Shown piece after piece: positions 1-7,801 of a stretch of 42,336 nucleotides of DNA. Position 1 is the first letter of the stretch. Each line of letters begins with the position of its first letter. A program made the position numbers and the translations under genes. The stretch is taken from assembly GCA_029941865.1 (NCBI GenBank), contig JAPYTO010000027.1:1-42336 (forward strand). Direction: 5' to 3'. Under the pieces are notes generated by a model. The model saw nothing but the letters and a program-made list of their open reading frames with translations, was not told the DNA's origin and did no database searches. Source of the DNA: Fuerstiella sp. GTDB taxonomy: Bacteria > Planctomycetota > Planctomycetia > Planctomycetales > Planctomycetaceae.

Positions 1-383
1 AGCAGATAGACGCGACTGTCGCCCACGCCGCCGATGTAGAAGTTGTCGCCCGCACGGACAAGGAACACGACCGTGGTCCCCATATTGCGGGCCGAGGGAT
101 CGACCTCGCTCAACGACATGATCTCTGAATTCGCGTAATCCACCGACTGGTCGATGGCGTCAACGATCTCAGCTTTCGGGCCGCCATCGAACTTAAGCAG
201 CTGCTCCAGCTGTTTGGGAATCAATTCCACGGCCAGAGCACTGGCTTTCTCGCCAGCGTTCTGCCCGCCCATGCCATCGGCAACGATAAAATACCGCTGC
301 GATTCATCAACGACGTAGCTGTCTTCGTTATTCTCACGGAAGTTGCCCGTGATACTGATGTGGCCTGTTCGAATGGAAACCAT
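1..383 (-). CDS. PP2C-family serine/threonine protein phosphatase, N-terminal part (runs off the window)
   Basis: Reading the minus strand from the ATG at 381-383 gives about 127 residues with the PP2C signatures: a GxxRxxNEDS-like start (residues FRENNEDSY near 15-23), the metal-binding VADGMGGQNAGEKAS motif near residues 33-48, and the GTTVVF and GGVGDSRVYL strands near 105-127. The acidic Asp residues of the DGMGG and GDSR motifs, which hold the catalytic Mn/Mg ions in this family, are present. The family removes phosphate from Ser/Thr on target proteins; planctomycetes encode many Hanks-type kinases that such enzymes oppose. The C-terminal half lies beyond base 1, so total length and any extra domains are unknown. 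No strong Shine-Dalgarno sequence is seen, but no better start exists nearby. Confidence 0.9.
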   Translation of the reverse strand, partial: MVSIRTGHISITGNFRENNEDSYVVDESQRYFIVADGMGGQNAGEKASALAVELIPKQLEQLLKFDGGPKAEIVDAIDQSVDYANSEIMSLSEVDPSARNMGTTVVFLVRAGDNFYIGGVGDSRVYL

Positions 384-397
384 TGATCGATCCGGAA

Positions 398-417
398 CAT
401 CCTTCCGTGGAAGGATG
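398..417. repeat. Perfect inverted repeat between the phosphatase and deacetylase genes
   Basis: CATCCTTC and GAAGGATG arms (8 bp) flank a 4-base loop. It lies 40 bases past the stop of the deacetylase gene and just upstream of the phosphatase start. There is no following T tract on the minus strand, so an intrinsic terminator is possible but weak. An mRNA 5' hairpin or operator is equally possible. Confidence 0.4.
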
Positions 418-457
418 CTTATCCTCTAATTGTCCAAGTAACCGTTGGCTGGAACGG

Positions 458-1207
458 TCACTTTGCTCCACAAATTGTCCCAAACACGTCACGGATTCCC
501 AAAGTCGTCGCGTTGATCAGCATCTCACCGGCGACAAAGCCAGCTGAGGTTCCCAACAGACGATTTTGGCTTTCCACCAGCTGAAAAACTCGCTGTTTCG
601 TTGGCGGAAATTGAGTTCGGTAGGCGCGTATGGCCTCCAGTTTAATCTCCAGGGTCTTTGAAATATCGGAGATAAACCGGCCTCCTCCTTCAGGAAGGCT
701 GAGGTTCTGAAGCCCCAAAGGATACCAAATCTGGTTCTGAATACGATGAACCGGCAGGTTTTCGAAAAGTTCATCCCATTTTGTGAGTCGCGAGTAAAAA
801 ATCGCCGCGTCAGTGATCTGCATGGCCTGCCAGTGGTCGGGAGACGCCAGCGGTGTCTTGTCTGCGATGCCCATCACCAGTTTCGGTCGATAGCGACGGA
901 ACACTTTCGCCAGTTCCACTCGCTCGTCGAAGCCATCGAATAATCGTCGATTGGGCAACTCCAAAGTCTCTCGCACGTGGACACCCAGGACCTCGGCCGC
1001 CTGGCGGGCTTCCTCCAGCCGAACTTCCGGGCCTGGACTCAGCGGGGTCGGCTCTCCATCTGTGAGATCCACAATGCCCACGCGAAGTCCCCGACGAACC
1101 ATTGCTGCCAGTGTGCCTCCGCAAGCGATCTCGACGTCGTCAGGGTGGGCCCCGACCGCTATGACATCCAGTGGTTCGGGGAGTTCCGTGTTTGTTCTGT
1201 CTGACAC
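458..1207 (-). CDS. LmbE/PIG-L family deacetylase, BshB1-like
   Basis: This 249-aa protein has the N-terminal zinc-binding signature [16 protein letters not shown] (His21, Asp24) and a second motif SPDHWQAM near residue 125, where related enzymes usually have HPDH. The family is zinc-dependent N-acetylglucosamine amide hydrolases. Length and motifs match the bacillithiol enzyme BshB1, which deacetylates N-acetylglucosaminyl-malate in the cytoplasm, more closely than PIG-L membrane proteins, and no membrane segment is visible. No other bacillithiol gene (bshA, bshC) lies in the window, so the substrate is inferred. The ATG start is the first Met and leads directly into the Rossmann-like first strand. 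The Ser in place of His in the second motif is a mild oddity. Confidence 0.85.
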   Translation of the reverse strand: MSDRTNTELPEPLDVIAVGAHPDDVEIACGGTLAAMVRRGLRVGIVDLTDGEPTPLSPGPEVRLEEARQAAEVLGVHVRETLELPNRRLFDGFDERVELAKVFRRYRPKLVMGIADKTPLASPDHWQAMQITDAAIFYSRLTKWDELFENLPVHRIQNQIWYPLGLQNLSLPEGGGRFISDISKTLEIKLEAIRAYRTQFPPTKQRVFQLVESQNRLLGTSAGFVAGEMLINATTLGIRDVFGTICGAK

Positions 1208-1420
1208 AATTTGTTCCTGGGCAAAAGCGGATCACAGTCGGTCGGGAAACTTATTTTCCGTTTTGCTGGCATCGTTGTAGCCACCAGCGGACGTCGACCA
1301 TCAGTTTCCCGGCGGTGGTTTAAGTTTGGTGTGGTCCTGCCGCGTTACAACAGATTCGCGATTATCGTTTTCATCCGGCCAGGTTGATTCACAGCAGCAG
1401 ACTTCGAGCGACCTGCGGCA

Positions 1421-2443
1421 CTACCATTTCAGAATGACCTTGCCGGACTCGCCCGAAATCATGGCTTGAAAGCCTTCTTCAAAATCAGTGTACTTCATCC
1501 GGTGCGTGATCACCGGACTGATGTCCAGGCCACTTTGAAGCATGACTGTCATCTTGTACCACGTTTCGTACATCTCGCGACCATAGATTCCCTTGATGGT
1601 CAGCATGTTGAACACGACGGTGTTCCAGTCGATGGCCATTTCTCCGGACGGAATGCCGAGCATCGCGACCTTGGCCCCGTGGCAGACGTTCGCCAGCATG
1701 TCCCGGAACGCTGACGGATTGCCGGACATTTCAAGGCCAACGTCGAAGCCTTCTGCCATCCCCAGTTGCTTTTGCACATCGGCCAGAGTTTCTGAACGCA
1801 CATCGACGGCTTTGGTGACGCCAAGCTTGTTTGCCAGTTGCAAACGCCACGGATTAACGTCGGTAATCACCACGTGGCGGGCACCGGCATGACGTACCAC
1901 GGCTGCCGCCATCAGACCAATCGGGCCGGCTCCAGTGATCACGACATCTTCACCAAGAACCGGAAACGAAAGAGCCGTGTGGACGGCGTTGCCGAATGGA
2001 TCGAAGATCGAGGCAATGTCCCGATCAATGTCGGCAGCGTGATGCCACACGTTGGTCATCGGCAACGAAATGTACTCGGCAAACGCGCCAGATCGGTTGA
2101 CCCCGATGCCTTCGGTGCTGTTACACAGATGTCGGCGTCCGGCCAGGCAGTTGCGACACCGGCCACAGACAACGTGCCCCTCTCCGCTCACCACTTCGCC
2201 GGCGTGAAAATCAAGTACGTTCGAGCCGACCTCCACGACTTCGCCCACAAATTCATGGCCCACAACCATGGGCACCGGAATCGTCTTCTGTGCCCAGTCG
2301 TCCCACTGATAGATGTGGACATCCGTTCCACAAATGCCAGTGCGGTCAACCTTGATCAGGACGTCGTTAACACCAACATCCGGTTCCGGCACATCTTCCA
2401 GCCACAGCCCCTGAGTCGCGGCCTTCTTCACCAGCGCTTTCAC
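1421..2443 (-). CDS. tdh: L-threonine 3-dehydrogenase
   Basis: The protein (340 aa) is a medium-chain zinc alcohol dehydrogenase that oxidises L-threonine to 2-amino-3-ketobutyrate with NAD+. Visible Tdh hallmarks are [15 protein letters not shown] with the catalytic zinc Cys near residue 38, [10 protein letters not shown], the structural-zinc cysteines [28 protein letters not shown], the Rossmann motif [10 protein letters not shown] and the C-terminal [16 protein letters not shown]. Agreement with the Escherichia coli enzyme as I remember it continues end to end. I place the start at the GTG at 2441-2443 because it gives the canonical VKALVKK N-terminus and has a GGAG site 8 bases upstream; the open frame continues upstream to 2539 but that extension resembles nothing. 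The usual partner kbl (2-amino-3-ketobutyrate CoA ligase) is not in the window. Confidence 0.95.
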   Translation of the reverse strand: MKALVKKAATQGLWLEDVPEPDVGVNDVLIKVDRTGICGTDVHIYQWDDWAQKTIPVPMVVGHEFVGEVVEVGSNVLDFHAGEVVSGEGHVVCGRCRNCLAGRRHLCNSTEGIGVNRSGAFAEYISLPMTNVWHHAADIDRDIASIFDPFGNAVHTALSFPVLGEDVVITGAGPIGLMAAAVVRHAGARHVVITDVNPWRLQLANKLGVTKAVDVRSETLADVQKQLGMAEGFDVGLEMSGNPSAFRDMLANVCHGAKVAMLGIPSGEMAIDWNTVVFNMLTIKGIYGREMYETWYKMTVMLQSGLDISPVITHRMKYTDFEEGFQAMISGESGKVILKW

Positions 2444-2914
2444 GAATTCTCTCCGAAAATATTGTGTAGTGAGTGAACTGAGCAGTATGGTAGCCAACCC
2501 TGATTGAGCAATCCCACGTCGTGCCGACATTGATGTCAATTGCGCGGGGAATCGCTCTTATTTGATCCATGAGGACCGGAAATCCGCCGCTGAACCTTCT
2601 GCTTGATAAATCAGCAACACGACCTCGAATTGCACGAAGTCGTGTTTCACGAGGGCGGGATTCCGGAATCGGCAGCGCATTTTGGTCGAACCAGGTACGT
2701 TCTGACTGTGCAGAAGGCGAGCGTGCGAGTACGATCGATCAGGACATGTCAGGGCTGTGCACGGGGACTTGACCAACGAATGTACCGCGGGAGCCCTTGT
2801 ATTCCATTCGATCAAAGATTTCGGGTGAACTAAAACCTTGATCTTTCTGATGGTGATTGATCGGCAATCGTCTGATGCATGGCTCATTGACCAAAGTGAA
2901 TATTTAGTTGCGAT
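2444..2914. other. Intergenic region without a supportable gene
   Basis: This 471-base gap separates divergent tdh (minus) and the PSP1 gene (plus). Open frames here are short, and the long minus-strand frame covering 2558-3538 is an antisense shadow of the PSP1 gene, with a low-complexity Thr/Ala N-terminus created by the Gly/Ser/Cys repeat on the other strand. The gap should contain both divergent promoters, but I see no convincing -35/-10 pair. Confidence 0.5.
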
Positions 2915-3514
2915 ATGATCAGCACAAATACAATTGACACCATCAAAGCAACGGAGCTGGATAAATCGCCGGCAGCCGTCGTGCTGGTCCGCTACGGTGT
3001 GGTTCCTCAAGTCGCGAGATTCGCCGCCCCAAACGAAGTTGCGGAAGTGATCGCTGAGCGCCAGGTCCACGGTATGCGAGTTGTTGTGGACACCGATCGC
3101 GGGACAGAGATTGGTCATTTGCTGGAAGTCGTCCGCAACGCCATCGTCAGCGAAGACAAAGCGATGACAGGACAGGTCCTGCGACTGTCGACTGCTGCTG
3201 ACGAGGAACGATTTGTCGAGAACCGACAACAAGCAGACCGCGAGTTCTTTGACTGGCAGGTTCGCGTCCGTGACTGGGGCCTGGAATTGCAGTTGATCGA
3301 CCTCGAATGGACGCTGGATCAGCAAAACCTCATTCTCTACGTCCTGAACGGGCAGAATGCGGAAACCACTCGCCTGGCTCTCCTGGCGGCTGCAGCCGGC
3401 CTGGGAATTGTTCATGTGCAACCCGTCGAGGCTGACGGCATCGTACAACAAACGTCCGGTGGTGGTTGCGGTAGCGGAGGTGGCGGTTGCGGCTCCGGTG
3501 GATGTGGCAGTTGA
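2915..3514 (+). CDS. PSP1-domain protein with Gly-Ser-Cys tail
   Basis: The 199-aa product carries a PSP1 C-terminal-type domain over roughly residues 22-170: a VRYGVVPQVARF opening strand, VVVDTDRGTEIGHLLEVV, a VLRLSTAADEERF segment and the late LQLIDLEWTLDQQNLILYVL block. In Firmicutes the homologue YaaT acts in the YlbF-YmcA-YaaT complex that affects mRNA maturation and phosphorelay signalling; the role in planctomycetes is not known to me. After the domain comes a low-complexity tail (residues 182-199) of Gly, Ser and three regularly spaced Cys, ending the protein. The tail could bind metal or form disulfides. There is no signal peptide, so the protein is presumably cytoplasmic. No clear Shine-Dalgarno precedes the ATG. 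Confidence 0.8.
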   Translation: MISTNTIDTIKATELDKSPAAVVLVRYGVVPQVARFAAPNEVAEVIAERQVHGMRVVVDTDRGTEIGHLLEVVRNAIVSEDKAMTGQVLRLSTAADEERFVENRQQADREFFDWQVRVRDWGLELQLIDLEWTLDQQNLILYVLNGQNAETTRLALLAAAAGLGIVHVQPVEADGIVQQTSGGGCGSGGGGCGSGGCGS

Positions 3515-3607
3515 CGTTTGTCGTTCTGTTACTCTCACCTGCCCCCCTTTTCCGGCCCTCCGCAGATCAACGTGAGATCCGCAATTACACTCGAACGCAG
3601 TGCGGTG

Positions 3608-3629
3608 CCCTCGGTTTCTTCACCGGGGG
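3608..3629 (+). repeat. Short hairpin between PSP1 and oxidoreductase genes
   Basis: CCCTCGGT and ACCGGGGG form an 8-bp stem with one wobble pair around a 6-base loop. It lies about 95 bases after the PSP1 stop and 34 bases before the next start. There is no T tract, so its role as a terminator is uncertain. Confidence 0.3.
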
Positions 3630-3663
3630 TTAAGACGAATCCTTCTTGTAAAGTTGAATTGGA

Positions 3664-4833
3664 ATGACAGACGTTCGCAGCAAACCACTTCGCATGGCCC
3701 TCATTGGCGGCGGTGGTGCTGGCTTTATCGGAAAAGTTCACGCGACCGCAGCGACGCTCGACCGCGAAGCCGTGCTTGTCGCCGGTGCACTGTCGTCCAA
3801 TGCCGAGCGTTCCAGACGGGCCGCCGCTGAATTTGGCATCGCGTCTGACCGCGCCTACGGTTCTTTCCATGAGCTATTGGAACAGGAGAGCCGCCGACCG
3901 AAGGAAGAACGCGTCAACTTCGTATCGATCGCGACGCCCAATTTTACCCATTGCGAAATCGCCTGTGCGGCGATGGAGTCCGGCTTCCACGTTGTCTGCG
4001 ACAAGCCCATGACGACTAACCTGAACGACGCACAGAAAATGGTGGCTGCCGTTCAGAAAACCGGTCGAGTGTTCGCCTTGACGCATAATTATTCCGGCTA
4101 CCCGCTGATGCGGCAGGCACGCGAGATGATCGCCAACGGAGAACTGGGAAAGATCATTGCTGTGCGGGCCACCTATGTGCAGGGTTGGATGCACGGTATG
4201 GAACCGGGAGCACCGCAGGACCGCGGCGCATGGAAGTCAGACCCCGAAAAGAACGGTCGCGCAGGCTCGCTGGGAGACGTGGGGACACACGCATTTCATC
4301 TGGCAAGCTTTGTAACGGGCCTGGAACCGGAACAGCTGCTGAGCGAAATGCAATCGAACTCCGATCACCACGACCTTGATGATTATGGCCATGCAATGAT
4401 CCGGTTTCGACAGGGCGCGACCGGGATGATCACATGGAGTCAGGTTACGCATGGGCGACTGAACGACTTATCGATCGAGGTCGATGGCACCAAAGCCGCG
4501 CTGACCTGGCGTCAGGAAGAGCCCAATCAACTGTTCGTGCGGTCGCTGGGGCAACCCGTTCGCATTTACGAACGTGACCCCAATGCGGCGCACGCTTCGC
4601 CAACCGCGATAGCGGCCTGTCGACTTCCGGGAGGGCATCCCGAGGCGTTCTTTGAAGCGTTTGCAAATGTCTATCGCGACGCGTTCGCGGACATGCGGAA
4701 AGTTGACGCGGGCGAATCCTGCGACCTGTCCACGTCACTGTATCCATCGGTACAGGACGGCTACGCAGGAGTCCGCTTCATGAATCGGTGTCTGGACAGC
4801 AATGAATTAGACTCACAGTGGCAAACCTGGTAA
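3664..4833 (+). CDS. Gfo/Idh/MocA-family NAD(P)-dependent oxidoreductase
   Basis: A 389-aa protein with an N-terminal Rossmann fold: LRMALIGGGGAGFIGKVHA (residues 9-27) is the nucleotide-binding loop, VSIATPNFTHCEIACAAMESG the typical third block and CDKPMTTN (near 117-124) the EKP-like motif that contributes the catalytic Lys. The C-terminal GFO_IDH_MocA domain has the family's GDVGTHAFHLASFVTG helix near residue 205. Members oxidise or epimerise sugars, inositols or their derivatives; substrate cannot be told from sequence. There is no signal peptide, so the enzyme is cytoplasmic, unlike the Tat-exported paralogues common in this phylum. The start is the first ATG before the Rossmann strand. 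The next gene starts 36 bases downstream, so the two may be cotranscribed. Confidence 0.9.
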   Translation: MTDVRSKPLRMALIGGGGAGFIGKVHATAATLDREAVLVAGALSSNAERSRRAAAEFGIASDRAYGSFHELLEQESRRPKEERVNFVSIATPNFTHCEIACAAMESGFHVVCDKPMTTNLNDAQKMVAAVQKTGRVFALTHNYSGYPLMRQAREMIANGELGKIIAVRATYVQGWMHGMEPGAPQDRGAWKSDPEKNGRAGSLGDVGTHAFHLASFVTGLEPEQLLSEMQSNSDHHDLDDYGHAMIRFRQGATGMITWSQVTHGRLNDLSIEVDGTKAALTWRQEEPNQLFVRSLGQPVRIYERDPNAAHASPTAIAACRLPGGHPEAFFEAFANVYRDAFADMRKVDAGESCDLSTSLYPSVQDGYAGVRFMNRCLDSNELDSQWQTW

Positions 4834-4869
4834 CACGCCGTTGTTGGCCCCTGTGACGGATCAATTTTA

Positions 4870-5289
4870 ATGCCACACGAAATTCGACTGGCCGGTCCGT
4901 GGGAGTTTTCCGCTGGTGACGGCGCTACCTGGGAACGCTGTATTCTACCGTTCGATGCGGCGTCGCTGGCTGAGATGCCTGGTGGGACAGTCGTCCGGGT
5001 TCGACGAAAGTTTCACAGACCCAGCGGCCTTGAACCATCATCGACTGTCAGCATCATCGTGGTGGCGGACCGCGACGTGCCTGAAATCGCATTAAACGAT
5101 TGCCGCATTTCCGTCAGTACCGTCGAGGGCGACGGGGGCGACGGGCAGCAGTCGTCTTCCGTTGCCAGTCATTTCCGCGTCGGGGATTTGTTGACCGACT
5201 TCAACATTCTCCAACTGCCTCTCGCCATCGATATGCAGAATACGGCGTCCAGAATCGATTCGACCAGACTTGGAATCGTGGACGTCTAG
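4870..5289 (+). CDS. Hypothetical protein, possible galactose-binding-like beta-sandwich
   Basis: The 139-aa product is not recognised with certainty. It begins HEIRLAGPWEF, continues with W-x-R-C-x-LP and VVRVRRKFHRP, and ends with a FRVGDLLTDFNILQLPL segment. This pattern resembles the jelly-roll domain at the N-terminus of glycoside hydrolase family 2 enzymes (strand order, RRKF and the late LxDxNxLxL strand), here as a stand-alone protein. No signal peptide or membrane segment is visible. It follows the oxidoreductase by 36 bases and may share its transcript. Its TAG stop overlaps the stop of the convergent anti-sigma-like gene in the palindrome CTAG at 5286-5289. Function is inferred only at the fold level. 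Confidence 0.65.
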   Translation: MPHEIRLAGPWEFSAGDGATWERCILPFDAASLAEMPGGTVVRVRRKFHRPSGLEPSSTVSIIVVADRDVPEIALNDCRISVSTVEGDGGDGQQSSSVASHFRVGDLLTDFNILQLPLAIDMQNTASRIDSTRLGIVDV

Positions 5290-6353
5290 CCCACTAAAGG
5301 CAGCTCGTCAACGTGCTCAGAACCTTGACGATGCTGATGCTGTCCCTGAGAGCCTTCGGGGTGTGGTTTTTTTTGAAACAGAACCAGAACGGGATGTCCG
5401 CCGATATGCTCACTCCGATCGGATGGCGACGCAGAAACCGTTCTGCCCGCACGTGACCGCATTGGCGATTCCGTCGCCGCTGCAGCAAGGCTGTCAACAC
5501 TGCGATCTGTGTCTTTATGCTCGCCGGCATTCAGCGGCGTGATTTCAGTTACCAACGTTCCGTTTCTCGGCACCACGACGAACATTTCACCGAAATGAAT
5601 GTCCGATCGCGTGGGCGTCTTCATCGATTCCGTCAGGCGAGCCAGCAACTCGTCACGATCGAAGTCGCCGATTTGCTGTGGATTCCATTCCGTCTGAATG
5701 TCTCCCCCGACGCCGTCATCAAATTCACTGTCTAACGCGTCAAGAAGGTCCCGGGACGTGTCGGCGGACGACATCAATACGCCCATCGTCTGGTCACCGT
5801 TCAGACTTGCATCGGAGAGTGACTGAATCTGCAGTCCACTCTGCCCCATCGACTGCCGCAGCTTGCTGCTGAGTACAGCATGCTCCTGTTCGGATACCGT
5901 GACGACCACGACCTGCCAGTCCCGTGAATTCGCGGGTAAAACCGACTTTGCCTGAGCGGAGTTGTACGGCAGGGCGACACCCGCATCTGCCATGGTTGCG
6001 ACCGGCATGGGATCGGTCTGTGTCAGCAGATCTGAAATCGGCACAGCGACAATCGCAATCGCTACGGCGGTCGTCAAAACCGCGACTACGTTTCGGCGTC
6101 TTTGACGAGTGGTGTTTTCCGGAACAGCATCTCCTGCCCGCGTCACCACAGCCTGAGACGATTCAACCCGGCTGCGGACCGCTGTGGAAATCCGGCCGGT
6201 CGGCTCAATCGGAATGGCTCGCAGACAATCACCAAGATGACGCCACTGCTGAAATACTTCTGATTCCTGCGGCGATCGGCGTGTGGTCTGCTCTGTGTAC
6301 GTCAGCCCATCGAATTCGGCGGACAGCAGTTCTTCGGGGGATGGCTCAGACAT
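5286..6353 (-). CDS. Single-pass membrane protein, anti-sigma-factor-like
   Basis: This 355-aa protein opens with a soluble segment (residues 1-85) containing LLSAEFDGL and WRHLGDCLRAIP, like the sigma-binding domain of RseA-type anti-sigma factors (LSAxxDGE...WxxYHLIGDALR). One hydrophobic segment follows at about 88-108 (VVAVLTTAVAIAIVAVPI), flanked by RQRRR, which predicts the N-terminus inside. The remainder would be periplasmic. By family knowledge such proteins hold an ECF sigma factor at the membrane until envelope stress triggers proteolysis. Support comes from a sigma-E-type promoter just upstream (6398-6425). No sigma factor gene is adjacent on either side, which is unusual. The last 27 codons follow an A8 run at 5367-5374 and look low in constraint, so the annotated C-terminus may not be native. 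Confidence 0.7.
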   Translation of the reverse strand: MSEPSPEELLSAEFDGLTYTEQTTRRSPQESEVFQQWRHLGDCLRAIPIEPTGRISTAVRSRVESSQAVVTRAGDAVPENTTRQRRRNVVAVLTTAVAIAIVAVPISDLLTQTDPMPVATMADAGVALPYNSAQAKSVLPANSRDWQVVVVTVSEQEHAVLSSKLRQSMGQSGLQIQSLSDASLNGDQTMGVLMSSADTSRDLLDALDSEFDDGVGGDIQTEWNPQQIGDFDRDELLARLTESMKTPTRSDIHFGEMFVVVPRNGTLVTEITPLNAGEHKDTDRSVDSLAAAATESPMRSRAGRTVSASPSDRSEHIGGHPVLVLFQKKPHPEGSQGQHQHRQGSEHVDELPLVG

Positions 6354-6397
6354 TTGTTGGGGGCGGGTACAGAAAATGGCGGGAAAGAGTACTGCGT

Positions 6398-6425
6398 TTA
6401 GACGCTCCGCATCCGCAAGAGTTCC
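6398..6425 (-). promoter_or_regulatory. Predicted sigma-E/ECF-type promoter for the anti-sigma-like gene
   Basis: On the minus strand GGAACT (6425-6420) and GTCTAA (6403-6398) are separated by 16 bases. This matches the known sigma-E consensus GGAACTT / TCTAA with proper spacing. Transcription would start near 6391, leaving an approximately 38-base leader to the ATG at 6353. It suggests autoregulation by a sigma factor encoded elsewhere. Confidence 0.6.
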
Positions 6426-6452
6426 CGGAAATATGCAGATCGCATGTTTTGT

Positions 6453-6466
6453 TGTAACTTGTTACA
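6453..6466. promoter_or_regulatory. Palindromic operator-like site
   Basis: TGTAAC, TT spacer, GTTACA form a perfect 6-bp dyad, centred about 35 bases upstream of the predicted ECF -35 box. The size and symmetry suit a dimeric regulator. The regulator is unknown. Confidence 0.3.
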
Positions 6467-6777
6467 GGGTAGGTGTTTGCGGATAATCGTGGGTCCTGGA
6501 ATTGAGGGCCTTCCGCGCAATCAGATTTCGCCGAATTCATCTGTTTATCGCTCGCCTGCCCTCATGGAGGCCGCGCGACGGACGGTTTTTCGTGTCTCCG
6601 CCATCAGGGCGCAGACGCTGTGATCGTTGTGCCTGATGCCTTTTTCGGGCCTTCATGCGTTGATTCAGCAGTTGCCCGCATTTGCGTGCCACTGCTTCGC
6701 CGCCTTATTCGGAATCGTGTATAACTGCTGCACGGGCATCGTCGGTTCAGACACACGTGTATCGGGAATCACCAGAA

Positions 6778-7533
6778 TTGAATCAGTCATCAAGAGTCGT
6801 AATCGTTACAGGCGCCGGTAGTGGAATCGGCCGAGCGGTGAGTCTGGCCCTGTTGCATGCTGGGTTTCGTGTTGCTCTTGCCGGGCGTCGGCAGGACGCA
6901 CTTGAGGAAACTCATTCGCTGGCTGGCACCGGTGAACCGGCGATTGTGATTCCGACTGATGTGACGGCCCCATCGTCGGTCGAGCAATTATTCACTCAGA
7001 CTGCCTCGACCTTTGGACGAGTCGACGTGCTGTTCAACAACGCCGGCGTCAGCGCTCCCGGGGATCTGCTGGAGGATGTTTCATTCGAAGCATGGCAGCA
7101 GGTCGTGAATGTGAATCTGACCGGCGCGTTTCTGTGTACTCAGGCTGCCTTTCGGCAGATGAAGGAACAGGCACCTGCCGGAGGTCGCATCATCAATAAT
7201 GGTTCAATTTCGGCATTGTCACCGCGGCCGAATTCTGCACCGTACACGGCGACGAAACACGCCATCACGGGACTGACGAAATCCTCGTCCCTGGACGGAC
7301 GCAAGTACAATATTGCGTGTGGGCAGATTGACATTGGTAACGCCAGCACCAACATGACGTCGCGGATGAGTGCCGGAGTTCCTCAGGCAAATGGTTCACT
7401 CGCGTCCGAACCCACGATCGACGTGAACCACATCGCGGACGCAGTCGTATATATGGCCGGACTGCCGTTGGACGCCAATGTACCGTTCATAACCGTCATG
7501 GCCACAAAGATGCCGCTCGTTGGTCGGGGATAG
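6778..7533 (+). CDS. SDR-family oxidoreductase
   Basis: A classical short-chain dehydrogenase/reductase of 251 aa. It shows the cofactor loop TGAGSGIG (about residues 9-16), AGRRQ at the end of strand 2, an Asp in the next strand (PTDVT), NNAG, catalytic Ser in NGSISALSP and the YxxxK motif YTATKHA. The Arg after strand 2 (AGRRQDAL) favours NADP(H). The substrate is not predictable. I chose the TTG at 6778 because it gives a normal SDR N-terminus ([11 protein letters not shown]) and typical family length; the frame stays open upstream to 6682 and a GTG at 6757 is an alternative. Neighbours give no pathway. Confidence 0.85.
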   Translation: MNQSSRVVIVTGAGSGIGRAVSLALLHAGFRVALAGRRQDALEETHSLAGTGEPAIVIPTDVTAPSSVEQLFTQTASTFGRVDVLFNNAGVSAPGDLLEDVSFEAWQQVVNVNLTGAFLCTQAAFRQMKEQAPAGGRIINNGSISALSPRPNSAPYTATKHAITGLTKSSSLDGRKYNIACGQIDIGNASTNMTSRMSAGVPQANGSLASEPTIDVNHIADAVVYMAGLPLDANVPFITVMATKMPLVGRG

Positions 7534-7580
7534 GGGAGGAAAAGTCGCCACAAAAAAGGATAGGGAGTGTCTTGTGAATG

Positions 7581-7605
7581 AACAGTCTTTGTTCGGACTT
7601 TTTTT
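7581..7605 (+). terminator. Weak candidate terminator after the SDR gene
   Basis: A short AGTC/GACT stem runs directly into seven T residues (7599-7605), 50-70 bases after the SDR stop. The stem is only 4 bp, so the call is tentative. Confidence 0.3.
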
Positions 7606-7801
7606 CTTCGCCCCCCAGGTGTTCCGATCCACTCGCCAACAACCCGGTGCAGGACAGTAAGCAGCGTCACAACCCGGGATTCATTGTGAGTTGACAGACA
7701 AAACTCAGGCCGCCATCGTTCCTGTTCCTGTACACTCCGATTTCCGGGGCTGAGGGTCAGGTCTGACTTGTGGCTGCCACGTTGTTACCGGAACCTGAAG
7801 C

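Larger units (their letters stand above)
6354..6777. other. Intergenic region between divergent genes
   Basis: No gene is supported. The half nearest the anti-sigma-like gene holds the predicted ECF promoter and the TGTAAC/GTTACA dyad. In the half nearest the SDR gene, in-frame TTG and GTG codons at 6682 and 6757 could extend that gene, but the extension has no SDR-like content. Confidence 0.5.

Noticed and set aside
2880..2914. TTGACC as a -35 box for the PSP1 gene
   Set aside because: The only A/T-rich hexamer downstream is about 8 bases away, far from the 16-18 required.
3421..3514. Gly/Ser/Cys repeat as possible CRISPR or tandem DNA repeat
   Set aside because: The DNA periodicity follows codons of a low-complexity protein tail; there are no spacers.
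2558..3538. Long minus-strand frame of 326 codons
   Set aside because: It is antisense to the PSP1 gene; its N-terminus is an artefact of the Gly/Ser/Cys repeat and it has no domain or ribosome-binding site.
5345..5380. Possible plus-strand terminator with T8
   Set aside because: The potential stem before the T run is only 3-4 bp and the bases are part of the convergent coding region.
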